Assembly: GCA_046483565.1 (NCBI GenBank)
Contig: JAWOCZ010000227.1
Span: 1-25,695, forward strand
Source: T1Sed10-7 sp046483565
GTDB taxonomy: Bacteria > Actinomycetota > Nitriliruptoria > Nitriliruptorales > Nitriliruptoraceae
Reading direction: 5' to 3'
Length of the DNA: 25,695 nt
Under the pieces are notes generated by a model that saw only the letters and a program-made list of their open reading frames with translations, had not been told where the DNA came from and did no database searches. The stretch's first letter is position 1. Each line of letters starts with the position of its first letter. Made by a program: the position numbers and the translations under genes. Shown piece by piece: positions 1 through 6,924 of the stretch.

Positions 1-2
1 AC

Positions 3-944
3 GGGCGGTACGTGACCCTCGGTGATACCGACCGGCGGCGAGCCAAGTTCGCCTTCGAACACCCGGCGATGCGGTGGATGTCGACCGCGGGGGACTCCGG
101 CGAGCCGCCACAGGAACGCTTCCTCACCCTCGATGCCGGGTTCACCCTTGCCCGCAGCGGCTGGGGTGTGGACCGGCCGCGGCTCGAGGAGAACCACCTG
201 TCGGTCCGCCACGGTGCCCCACGAGCGTTGCACGGCCACCTCGACCACGGCTCCCTCACCCTGTTCGCGGACGGCCAGCCACTGGTGGTCGATCCGGGCA
301 AGTACGCCTACGGCAGCACCGACGAGCGACGGCACGTGGTGTCGCTACAAGCCCACAACCTGGTCACCATCGGGGAGGACTGCCCGCCGCCGGCCGACCA
401 GCGCTCCGAGGTGGTCGACGTGGCACACACCGACGACTACGACCGCCTTACCGTGCGGGTGGCGACCTGTGCCGGCACGGGATGGATTCGCACGCTCGGC
501 TTCGTCCGCGATACCGGCGAGGTGGTGGTCCTCGACGAGGTGTCCGCGCCAGCGACGGAACCGGTGCGCCAACGCTGGCAGCTCGAGATGGGCGCGATGA
601 CCGAACAGGTCGACGACGCGCTGACGTTCGCGTCGTGGAACACCGGCGCGAGCCTGGCGATCGAGCAGCTGCTGCCCGTCGCCGCCACGACGTCGGTCGC
701 CGGGGGTCGCTCGCCCCTGCGCGGATGGGTCTCGGCGCGCTACGGGGAGCTCACGCCCGCTGCCAACCTCGTCTTCACCGCGCCGAGCGCCACCGCACGG
801 ACGTTCGTGACGGTGCTGCGGCCCGGTGCCAGCGGCACGGCAGCGCGCAGTCAGGTGCAGCTCGGCGCGGCCGAGGCACAGGTGAGGCTGGTCACCGGCG
901 ATGGGGAACCGATCACCGTCACCCTGCCGCGGACACGTCCCTGA
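3..944 (+). CDS. Heparinase II/III-like protein, C-terminal part (5' end outside window)
   Basis: The reading frame is open to the left edge, so the gene begins upstream; the in-frame GTG at 12 is probably internal. The 313 visible residues match the beta-sheet C-terminal domain of heparinase II/III-type polysaccharide lyases. A block reading HGHLDHGSLTLFADGQPLVV continues into DPGKYAYG, followed by a QAHNLVTI block, which is the family's hallmark arrangement. Known members run to roughly 600 residues, so the alpha-helical N-terminal half is missing here. Family members cleave uronate-containing polysaccharides by beta-elimination; the substrate cannot be read from this part. The gene converges on csaB and the two coding ends overlap by 26 bases. 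With Ugd and other polysaccharide genes nearby, trimming of an acidic surface polymer is plausible but inferred. Confidence 0.8.
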   Translation, partial: GRYVTLGDTDRRRAKFAFEHPAMRWMSTAGDSGEPPQERFLTLDAGFTLARSGWGVDRPRLEENHLSVRHGAPRALHGHLDHGSLTLFADGQPLVVDPGKYAYGSTDERRHVVSLQAHNLVTIGEDCPPPADQRSEVVDVAHTDDYDRLTVRVATCAGTGWIRTLGFVRDTGEVVVLDEVSAPATEPVRQRWQLEMGAMTEQVDDALTFASWNTGASLAIEQLLPVAATTSVAGGRSPLRGWVSARYGELTPAANLVFTAPSATARTFVTVLRPGASGTAARSQVQLGAAEAQVRLVTGDGEPITVTLPRTRP

Positions 945-2034
945 CGGGGCCGAGCAGCAGGTCGAGCACCTCGTCGTGCACGGCGGTGCGTGCCAGCAAC
1001 CGCTGCCGGGCCGCCACCACGCCGGCGGGACTGGCGACGACCCGGTCGAGGGCGGCCGGCAACCCCGCCAGCGACGCGGGCGACCACGCCAGTAACGCGC
1101 CCGCCTCACCGAGCTCAGCCGCCAGTGCGGCGACCTTGTCGGCGTAGTCGATCAGGACCACGGGCCGTCCGGCGAGCACCGCAGCGACACCACCGTGGAA
1201 CCGCATCGACACGACCGCGCTCGCGCCGGAGAGCTCCGCCAGGACCTCGCCCAGTGCCGGGGCAAGACGGGTGCTGGGTGTGCGCATCCGCCCGGCGACC
1301 CGCTCGTGGAACGGCTCGTCGCGGTCACGCTGCAAGGCCACGAACCGCACCTGCAGGCCAGTGACGCTCGCGATGGCGTCGAGACCCGTGGCCAGCACCT
1401 CCACGTGGGCGTCCGGGGTCGCATCGCCGCGCGCCTGGGCCGGAAGCCGTCCCCGCCGCCCCGACCAGGGACGCAGACACACCGCGAGCGTGCCGGCTCC
1501 AGCGGTCGGGGATGCCTGGAGCAACGGCGTCGCCGCCGACGGACCCAGGGCGAAGGCGAGGTCGCTGGCCAGGCGAACCCCCCTGACCCCCAGGGCGTCG
1601 AGGAGGGCCCGGCTCGGTTCGTCGCGGACGGTGACCCCCACCATCGACGTGAGGCCGCCGCGGACCAGGGCGCGCCCGAGTCGGGTGTCCAGCGCGCCGG
1701 CGCCCAGCCCGATGCCGGCGACGGGCAGACCGCGCATGCGGGCCAGCAGCGGCCGCGACAGGTGGTAGGGCAGGTTGAAAGGGCTGGTGGTGTCCTGGAG
1801 CAGCCCTCCCCCGCCGAACACCATCGCATCGGCGGACCCGATCGCCCGCCACACCCCCGCCAGATCGGTGTCGGCGACCGCGCCCACCCCGTGCAGGCGC
1901 CGGGTCGCCGCGGGGTCGCGCGAGATGGCGGCCACCTCGGCACCGCGGGCGGCCAGCAGACGGCAGAGGCCAGCGAAGACCAGCTCATCACCGAGGTTGG
2001 TCGACCCGATCCATCCGCCGACGAGCACCCTCAC
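919..2034 (-). CDS. csaB: CsaB-type polysaccharide pyruvyl transferase
   Basis: This 371-residue protein belongs to the polysaccharide pyruvyl transferase family. It shows GWIGSTNLGDE near the N terminus, FGGGGLLQDTTSPFNLPYHL in the first half, VRDEPSRALLDALGV mid-protein, LAVCLRPW, and a late SMRFHGGVAAVLAGRP block followed by IDYADKVAAL. All of these align with CsaB signatures. CsaB uses phosphoenolpyruvate to add ketal-pyruvate to secondary cell-wall polysaccharide, the modification SLH domains bind. The GTG start overlaps the stop of the upstream gene in a GTGA, which implies translational coupling. It is the last gene of the sigma-factor operon. Six SLH proteins in the same window support the functional reading. 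Another sugar target for the pyruvyl group is possible. Confidence 0.85.
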   Translation of the reverse strand: MRVLVGGWIGSTNLGDELVFAGLCRLLAARGAEVAAISRDPAATRRLHGVGAVADTDLAGVWRAIGSADAMVFGGGGLLQDTTSPFNLPYHLSRPLLARMRGLPVAGIGLGAGALDTRLGRALVRGGLTSMVGVTVRDEPSRALLDALGVRGVRLASDLAFALGPSAATPLLQASPTAGAGTLAVCLRPWSGRRGRLPAQARGDATPDAHVEVLATGLDAIASVTGLQVRFVALQRDRDEPFHERVAGRMRTPSTRLAPALGEVLAELSGASAVVSMRFHGGVAAVLAGRPVVLIDYADKVAALAAELGEAGALLAWSPASLAGLPAALDRVVASPAGVVAARQRLLARTAVHDEVLDLLLGPVRDVSAAG

Positions 2035-2951
2035 GTGTCCACCCCCGCCGGTCGCCGGATGAGGTCACCCAGTCCGAGCCCGAGCGCGACCGGCACGGTC
2101 ACCAGCAGACCGAGCACCCGAGCGACCGCGACCGCCAGCAGCCCGGCCTCAGCGGGCAGGTCCGCCAACGGTGCGACGATCGCGCTGAGGAACTCCGCCA
2201 GACCGATCCCGCCGGGGAAGAACCCCGCGGCTGCGGCGACCGGCGAAGCCGTCGCGATCACCACGGACTGCACCAGGGTCGCACCGATGCCGAGTCCGAG
2301 CAGCACCAGCCACAACCGAGCAGCCTGGACCAGCGCGGTCGCGAACTCCACCAGCAGCAGCCAGCCCGCGGCAGCTCCCGCTCGGCTCGTCGCGGTACGT
2401 GTGACCCCGAGCAGGCCGGAGACGACCAGCGCGCCACCGACCACCAGCCCACCGATACCCCATCCCACAGCCGTGGACGGCAGCAGCACCGCGCCGGCCA
2501 GCACCAGGCTGATCCCGACCCACACCGCCGCTGCCGCGACCTGGACACCCGCGGCAGCAGCCAGCCGGGCACCGGCCGAGTACAGCACCTCGATACGCAG
2601 CGCGGCCCCAGCGGGGACCGGCAACAGGTTGGCGGCGGTCGCCAACACCACCGTACGGATCGCACGAGCCCAGCCGACCTCGGCCAGTCGGGCGCCGCTG
2701 GCCAGTGCCGTGGTGCGCAGCTCCGCGGCGTTCAGCGCGATCGTGAGCGGGGTGGCGACCAGCGCGGCGACCAGCAGCGGCACCGCCCGCAGGTCGGCGA
2801 CAGAGAGCTCCAGGCGGTCGACGGACAGCACCGCGGCGATGACCGTGGCGAGACCGGCCCCCACCAGGAGTGCGCCACGGACCCGCGGAGACGGGGACCG
2901 CAGCCGAGCGAGCCAGCCCAGCACCCCGGACGGTGACACGCCGTCGGCCAC
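2031..2951 (-). CDS. UPF0104 / LPG-synthase transmembrane-domain protein (flippase-like)
   Basis: The 306-residue product is almost entirely hydrophobic, with about eight predicted membrane segments. It carries family marks of the lysylphosphatidylglycerol-synthase transmembrane domain (YbhN/AglD-like): LLPVPAGAALRIEVLYSAGA in the first half and GFFPGGIGLAEFLSAIVAPL near the C terminus. The soluble aminoacyl-transferase half of MprF is absent. Stand-alone members are often found with glycosyltransferases and have been proposed to act on lipid-linked sugars, so a role in moving a wall-polymer precursor is an inference. The GTG start shares one base with the upstream TAG stop (TAGTG), and its own stop overlaps csaB by four bases, so it is co-translated within the unit. 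Confidence 0.75.
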   Translation of the reverse strand: MADGVSPSGVLGWLARLRSPSPRVRGALLVGAGLATVIAAVLSVDRLELSVADLRAVPLLVAALVATPLTIALNAAELRTTALASGARLAEVGWARAIRTVVLATAANLLPVPAGAALRIEVLYSAGARLAAAAGVQVAAAAVWVGISLVLAGAVLLPSTAVGWGIGGLVVGGALVVSGLLGVTRTATSRAGAAAGWLLLVEFATALVQAARLWLVLLGLGIGATLVQSVVIATASPVAAAAGFFPGGIGLAEFLSAIVAPLADLPAEAGLLAVAVARVLGLLVTVPVALGLGLGDLIRRPAGVDT

Positions 2952-4147
2952 TACCCGGCGCCGCGACGTCGCGCGAGCTCATCCTGTTCGGAGCCGGAGC
3001 CCTCGTCACCGCTGGTGTCTTCGTCGCGGTCGTCACCGGAGTCGCTGGTCGTGTCCTCACCGGGGTCCGCACCGTCGTCAGCGGTGACGTCGTCGTCGGT
3101 GTCGGAGGAGCCGCTCTCGCCGGTGCCGGCGTCGCTGGTGTCGGAGTCGCTGGTGTCGGAGTCGCTGGTCGCGCCGCCATCGGGGTCCGCACCGACGTCG
3201 CCGGTGGGGTCATCGCCAGGATCCGCACCGTCACCAGTCGCGTCACCGCCGGTGCGAGAGTCGCCGTCCTCACCCTCCTCGACACCAGCACGATCCTCCA
3301 GGCAGGAAGCCAGATCCTGGTCCTCAGGGCAGGGTTGCGGGCCCCCGAACCCGTCCAGGTCCCGGGCCGCCGGCGCCGCGATCACCTCCGACCCCTGCGG
3401 CTCGCCCGGCTCCTGCGCCTCGCCCGGCTCCTGCGCCTCGACCGGCCCCCGCGGCTCGCCTGGTTCCGGCGCCTCGTCCAGCTCCGGGTCTGGCTCAGGT
3501 TCGGGCGTGCGGGACCCGGATCCGACGTCGCTCCCGCTGTCTGCGGACCCATCGTCCGGGTCAGGGCCGGGTGTCGGGAGTGCTCCGTCTCCGTCAGGCG
3601 CGGTGGTCGGCGCTTCAGCCTGCGGTTCAGCCTCGACCTCGACGTCAGGTACACCGTCGGCTGGGTCCGGCGCGTCGAGTTCCAGGGCCTCGAGTTCAGG
3701 GAGAGGGTCGGCCGCACCTGCGTCCTGTGGCGTCTCGGACTCGGACGACGGCTCGGGGGCCGCGCGCTCGATCGGCTGCCCCTCACCGGTCGTCGTCCCG
3801 AGCAGCACCTGCAGGGAGAGCTGACCATCTCGGGCGCTGGCGATCCCACCGCCGACCGCCGCCAGGAGTACCAGGGCGGCAGCAAGACGACCGACGGCCA
3901 TACCCGATGACGCTCGCCGAGCTAGCGACAACCTGACAACGGGCTCCGGCCGCAGGGATCGATCGACCGAGTCGTCCGCGCCGGGGGCGTCGTGAGCGTG
4001 CTCCTGCGCGGACGCCAGCAATCGCGCCAGATCCTGTTCGGCACGGTCTGCGTCCGGTGGGACCACCAGTCGTGCCCGCAGACGCCACAGAAGCTGACCG
4101 ACCCTGGGGTCGGTCAGCTCATCGTCGCGCGGGGTGAACTCAGCCAT
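2951..4147 (-). CDS. Single-pass membrane protein with long acidic repetitive tail; anti-sigma factor candidate
   Basis: I take the ATG at 4147, one base after the sigma-factor stop, giving 398 residues. A longer open frame reaches 4609 but lies over the sigma gene and has an artefact-like Ser/Thr/Arg/Pro composition. Residues 1-82 are soluble and charged (MAEFTPRDDELTDPRVGQLL at the start), residues about 83-104 form one membrane helix, and residues 105-398 are a disordered acidic tail rich in D, E, G, S, T and P. The tail holds short tandem repeats (AQEPGE, SDTSD) and one cysteine pair (C273, C282). Gene order and the short N-terminal cytoplasmic segment suggest an anti-sigma factor, but I see no clear zinc-binding or RskA-type motif. 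A wall-spanning sensor tail is an equally fair description. Confidence 0.6.
   Translation of the reverse strand: MAEFTPRDDELTDPRVGQLLWRLRARLVVPPDADRAEQDLARLLASAQEHAHDAPGADDSVDRSLRPEPVVRLSLARRASSGMAVGRLAAALVLLAAVGGGIASARDGQLSLQVLLGTTTGEGQPIERAAPEPSSESETPQDAGAADPLPELEALELDAPDPADGVPDVEVEAEPQAEAPTTAPDGDGALPTPGPDPDDGSADSGSDVGSGSRTPEPEPDPELDEAPEPGEPRGPVEAQEPGEAQEPGEPQGSEVIAAPAARDLDGFGGPQPCPEDQDLASCLEDRAGVEEGEDGDSRTGGDATGDGADPGDDPTGDVGADPDGGATSDSDTSDSDTSDAGTGESGSSDTDDDVTADDGADPGEDTTSDSGDDRDEDTSGDEGSGSEQDELARRRGAG
3131..3170. repeat. 15-bp tandem repeat in acidic tail
   Basis: The unit GTCGCTGGTGTCGGA occurs at 3131-3145 and 3146-3160, then 10 more bases match at 3161-3170, about 2.7 perfect copies. 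It encodes repeated SDTSD on the minus strand, so it is an in-frame expansion that varies tail length without breaking the gene. Confidence 0.85.
3401..3440. repeat. 18-bp tandem repeat in acidic tail
   Basis: The unit CTCGCCCGGCTCCTGCGC occurs at 3401-3418 and 3419-3436 with four further matching bases. On the minus strand it encodes the hexapeptide AQEPGE repeated in frame; diverged PGEP-type copies flank it. Confidence 0.85.
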
Positions 4148-4148
4148 C

Positions 4149-4817
4149 TCATGGTGAGAGCGCGCGTGCCCTGCCCTGCGGGTACGACCCGGACGCGACG
4201 TGCGCCCTGAGCGCGTCGAGGCCCCGGCGGTGCAGGGCTTTGACAGCGTTGTAGTCCTTGTCGAGCACCTCCGCCGCCTCGTGGAGGGTGAGGTCGGCGA
4301 CGTAGCGCAGCAGGAGCACATCGCGCTGGTCCGGGGTGGTGGCGGCCAACAGGTAGCTGAGCTCAGCGGGGCCGAGGTGGGAGACGGATACGTCCTCGAA
4401 GGAGTGAGCCGGCGCGACGCGCTCGAGCACGTCGCCAGCGGTGGCGTCGGCCGGTCGGGCGGCGGTCCTGCGCGCGTCATCGACCATCCGGTGGTGGGCG
4501 AGCGTGAACACCCACGACCGGAAGCTGGACTCATCGCCGTCGAAGCTGCGCAGGTCCCGGACCACCTGGAGGAGGGTCTCGGAGGTGACATCCTCCGGGT
4601 TCCTGGCACCTCGTCCGATCAGGTAGCCGGTCAGCACGGGGGCGAGGTCGAGGTACAGCTTCGTCCAGGCCGTCTCGTCGCCGCGACGTGCGTCCGCAAG
4701 CGTCCGGTCGAACCCCTCACCGAACACCCAACCCCCTGTCGTCACCTGATGATCGTCGCCGCCGTCCCCCACAGGTGTCGGGTCCCGGTCGGTGGAACGT
4801 CCGGTCATCGTCCGCAT
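4149..4817 (-). CDS. ECF-type RNA polymerase sigma factor
   Basis: Two sigma-70 regions are visible. Region 2 runs through LYLDLAPVLTGYLIGRGARN, PEDVTSETLLQVVRDLRSF and SSFRSWVFTLAHHRMVDDAR. Region 4 contains TTPDQRDVLLLRYVADLTLH followed by the helix-turn-helix EAAEVLDKDYNAVKALHRRG. There is no region 3, as in ECF sigma factors. The open frame extends to a GTG at 4895, but the first 26 codons look unlike sigma sequence. I choose the ATG at 4817 (222 residues); the ATG at 4808 is an equally possible start. One base separates its stop from the next ATG, so the downstream membrane protein is the natural anti-sigma partner. Its operon includes csaB. The regulon is unknown. Confidence 0.88.
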   Translation of the reverse strand: MRTMTGRSTDRDPTPVGDGGDDHQVTTGGWVFGEGFDRTLADARRGDETAWTKLYLDLAPVLTGYLIGRGARNPEDVTSETLLQVVRDLRSFDGDESSFRSWVFTLAHHRMVDDARRTAARPADATAGDVLERVAPAHSFEDVSVSHLGPAELSYLLAATTPDQRDVLLLRYVADLTLHEAAEVLDKDYNAVKALHRRGLDALRAHVASGSYPQGRARALSP

Positions 4818-4914
4818 CTCGCACAGCACGGATGCGCGACCGTCGACCACGACCGGGTCCCTGGGATGAACGCTAGCGGGCGCGGTGCCCGGCACAACGG
4901 ATATGGAGCCGGCC

Positions 4915-4925
4915 GGACAGTGTCC
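4915..4925. promoter_or_regulatory. Short palindrome upstream of sigma factor gene (possible operator)
   Basis: GGACAGTGTCC is a perfect 5+5 inverted repeat with a one-base centre, about 100 bases upstream of the chosen sigma start. It could be an operator or a chance palindrome in GC-rich DNA; nothing else supports binding. Confidence 0.2.
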
Positions 4926-5076
4926 TGGTGCCCCGCACGCTCGCGAGCGGACGTCTCATGCTTCCCCCGGTAGGCGAACGAGGCCACACCGCCGACAACG
5001 GTCGGCCGGTTCTTCGGCACGGTGGGTACGGGACCGAAGCACTGGCCTCCGAAACGAGCGCTGACCGCACATAGAG

Positions 5077-5093
5077 CGCGAGAGGCGCTCGCG
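5077..5093 (-). terminator. Possible hairpin terminator after second subtilase gene
   Basis: CGCGAG and CTCGCG form a six-base stem around AGGCG, about 45 bases beyond the stop at 5138. There is no T-run, which is common for actinobacterial terminators but makes the call weak. Confidence 0.3.
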
Positions 5094-5137
5094 TGCGCTC
5101 CGCCGCGGACACGTACCGGACCGCGAGCGGATCTCGG

Positions 5138-6865
5138 TCACCCGCTCGGTAGCGCAACCTCGACGCCCTCACGCTCGAGAGCGTCGAGCGTGCGTGCGAG
5201 GAACGCCGCCATCTGCGCCCGGTTGACGGTGCCGGTCGGCTCGTAGCGCCGGGGCTCAACGGTCCCGAAGGTGATACCGAGCTCCCTGACGATCCCGATC
5301 GGCAGCTCGTGGGCCGTGCCGGCGGTGTCATCGAACCAGTCCCGCGGCGCGGCGTAGGTCTCCCCCGTCAGGTGCTCGACGGTACGGACAAGGAAGGCCG
5401 CCATCTGCCCGCGATCCACGGGCGAGGCGGGACTGAAGGTGCGATCACCCTCGCCCCGGGCTATGTCCAGCTCCGCCAGGGCTTCGATGGCTGCCGCATG
5501 GGCCGAGCCCAGGGTGTCATCGAAGCTGGCCTGGTCACCTTCCGTGGGCGCCGGCAGGGTGTCGGGGTCAGGCAGGGCGCCGGCCCGAGCCAGGGTGCGG
5601 GCCAGGAAGCTCGCCATCTGGCCGCGCGTGACGGTGCCAGCAGGGTCGAAGACCTCCGGGCTCAGCCCCCGCGCCACCTCGTAGTAGGTGATGCAGTCGA
5701 TGCTCGAGGCATGTGTGGAGCTCGGGTTGACATCGAGGTAGCCGGCCGGTGGGAGCCCTTCGCCACAGACGGGACGTTGCACCGCGGTGAGGAAGGCCGC
5801 GACGTCCAGCACCCCGCCCGACGTGACCTGATCGGCGAAGGCCGCCACAGGTCGGGCGGTGCGGGACAGTTCGGCCACCAGCCGGGCGGGATCCGCGCGC
5901 GGTGCGACGGAGATCGCCAGGGCCAGGGCGCCGGCGACCTGGGGCGCAGCGAAGGAGGTACCAGCGTGGTACCGGTGGTCCTGACCGGCCCACGGCGCCA
6001 CGATCCGATCCCCGGGCGCGGCGATGTCGACGTGACGTAGCCCGACGTTGGCCGCACCCTGGTCATCGGCCCACGGCTGATCGTCACGGTCCGACGCCGT
6101 GACGGTGACCAGGTTCGACAGCCGCAGCATCGCCGGGTACCGGTCCAGTGGTGCGTCCGGGTCGGAGAGATCCACACCGTCGTTACCGGCCGCGACGACC
6201 ACGGGAACGCCGCTGCTGCTGATCGCGCTGCGCAGCGCCAGGCTCCGGTCCTGGCCGCCCCAGGGCAACAGGATCACATCGGCCCCGTCGGCGGTGGCGG
6301 CACGGATCGCGGTGACCGCTGGGTCGTACCCACCGCCGAGCACCGGTGGGGTCAGATCGTCCGGGGAGCCGTAGATCTTGTAGACGCTGACCGAGGCCTC
6401 CGGGGCCACGCCCGCGATCCCGTAGCCATCCCCCGCACGCGCGGCCACGATCCCCGTGATCGCGGTCGCGTGCCAGTCCTCGGCCGCGGTGTAGTAGGGC
6501 ACCGGCGCACCGCGGTAGAGATCCAGGCCGTAGGTCCCGCTGTACAGATCGGTCGCCAGCGCACCCTGGAGGTCCCGGTGGGCCGGGTCGACGCCGGTGT
6601 CGATCACCGCGACGGTGACCTCTGGCGTTCCCCGGGTCACCTCCCACGCCGCCGGCACGTCAGTGCGCTCGAGGTACCACTGCAGGGGGAAGAAGGCATC
6701 ATCGACGCTGCTCACGAAGGGCGCGTTCTGCCCCTCCTCCTCGGTCGAGCCGGCGTCTTCCTCCTGCGCGGACGTGTTCGCCAGCGGTGCGGCCATCGCC
6801 AGCAGCAGGGTGACCGAGGCGATCACGACGACCCGCGGCACGAGAACCATGCGCTCCGCGCCCAC
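5138..6865 (-). CDS. Secreted subtilisin-like (S8) serine protease with three C-terminal SLH repeats
   Basis: I choose the GTG at 6865 because an AGGGGG sits four bases upstream; the ATG at 6850 is the alternative. The product is about 575 residues. A signal peptide (about residues 6-33) is followed by an S8 domain with D89 in VTVAVIDTGVD, H132 in EDWHATAITG, N228 in VVVAAGNDG and S304 in HAGTSFAAPQVAGALA. The His motif is HAT instead of the usual HGT. No inhibitor-I9 prodomain is evident. The C terminus has three SLH repeats with anchor motifs TRGQM, DRGQM and NRAQM, so it is predicted to be held on pyruvylated wall polymer. A cysteine pair sits in and near the first SLH repeat (RPVCGEG and SIDCITYY). 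It is last in a unit with another subtilase and SpoIID-SLH; a 59-base gap separates it from the paralogue. Confidence 0.88.
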   Translation of the reverse strand: MGAERMVLVPRVVVIASVTLLLAMAAPLANTSAQEEDAGSTEEEGQNAPFVSSVDDAFFPLQWYLERTDVPAAWEVTRGTPEVTVAVIDTGVDPAHRDLQGALATDLYSGTYGLDLYRGAPVPYYTAAEDWHATAITGIVAARAGDGYGIAGVAPEASVSVYKIYGSPDDLTPPVLGGGYDPAVTAIRAATADGADVILLPWGGQDRSLALRSAISSSGVPVVVAAGNDGVDLSDPDAPLDRYPAMLRLSNLVTVTASDRDDQPWADDQGAANVGLRHVDIAAPGDRIVAPWAGQDHRYHAGTSFAAPQVAGALALAISVAPRADPARLVAELSRTARPVAAFADQVTSGGVLDVAAFLTAVQRPVCGEGLPPAGYLDVNPSSTHASSIDCITYYEVARGLSPEVFDPAGTVTRGQMASFLARTLARAGALPDPDTLPAPTEGDQASFDDTLGSAHAAAIEALAELDIARGEGDRTFSPASPVDRGQMAAFLVRTVEHLTGETYAAPRDWFDDTAGTAHELPIGIVRELGITFGTVEPRRYEPTGTVNRAQMAAFLARTLDALEREGVEVALPSG

Positions 6866-6924
6866 CTGTCCCCCTGTTCCCTGGTGCGTCCGGTGCAGAC
6901 GGGCCCCTGCTCTCACCGTGTCCC

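Larger units (their letters stand above)
4818..5137. other. Intergenic region upstream of the sigma operon
   Basis: About 320 bases with no convincing gene; open frames here have arginine/proline-rich shadow composition. It should hold the sigma-operon promoter (minus strand), but no clear -35/-10 pair could be named. It contains a short palindrome near 4915 and a hairpin at 5077-5093, which are listed separately. Confidence 0.5.

Noticed and set aside
1195..3087. 630-residue plus-strand open frame
   Set aside because: It runs antisense through csaB and the UPF0104 gene and has Arg/Ala/Pro/Ser-rich shadow composition; the minus-strand genes have clear family motifs.
4148..4609. N-terminal extension of the acidic-tailed membrane protein up to 4609
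   Set aside because: It overlaps the sigma-factor gene in another frame and has Ser/Thr/Arg/Pro composition typical of a GC-rich shadow; the ATG at 4147 just after the sigma stop is the natural start.
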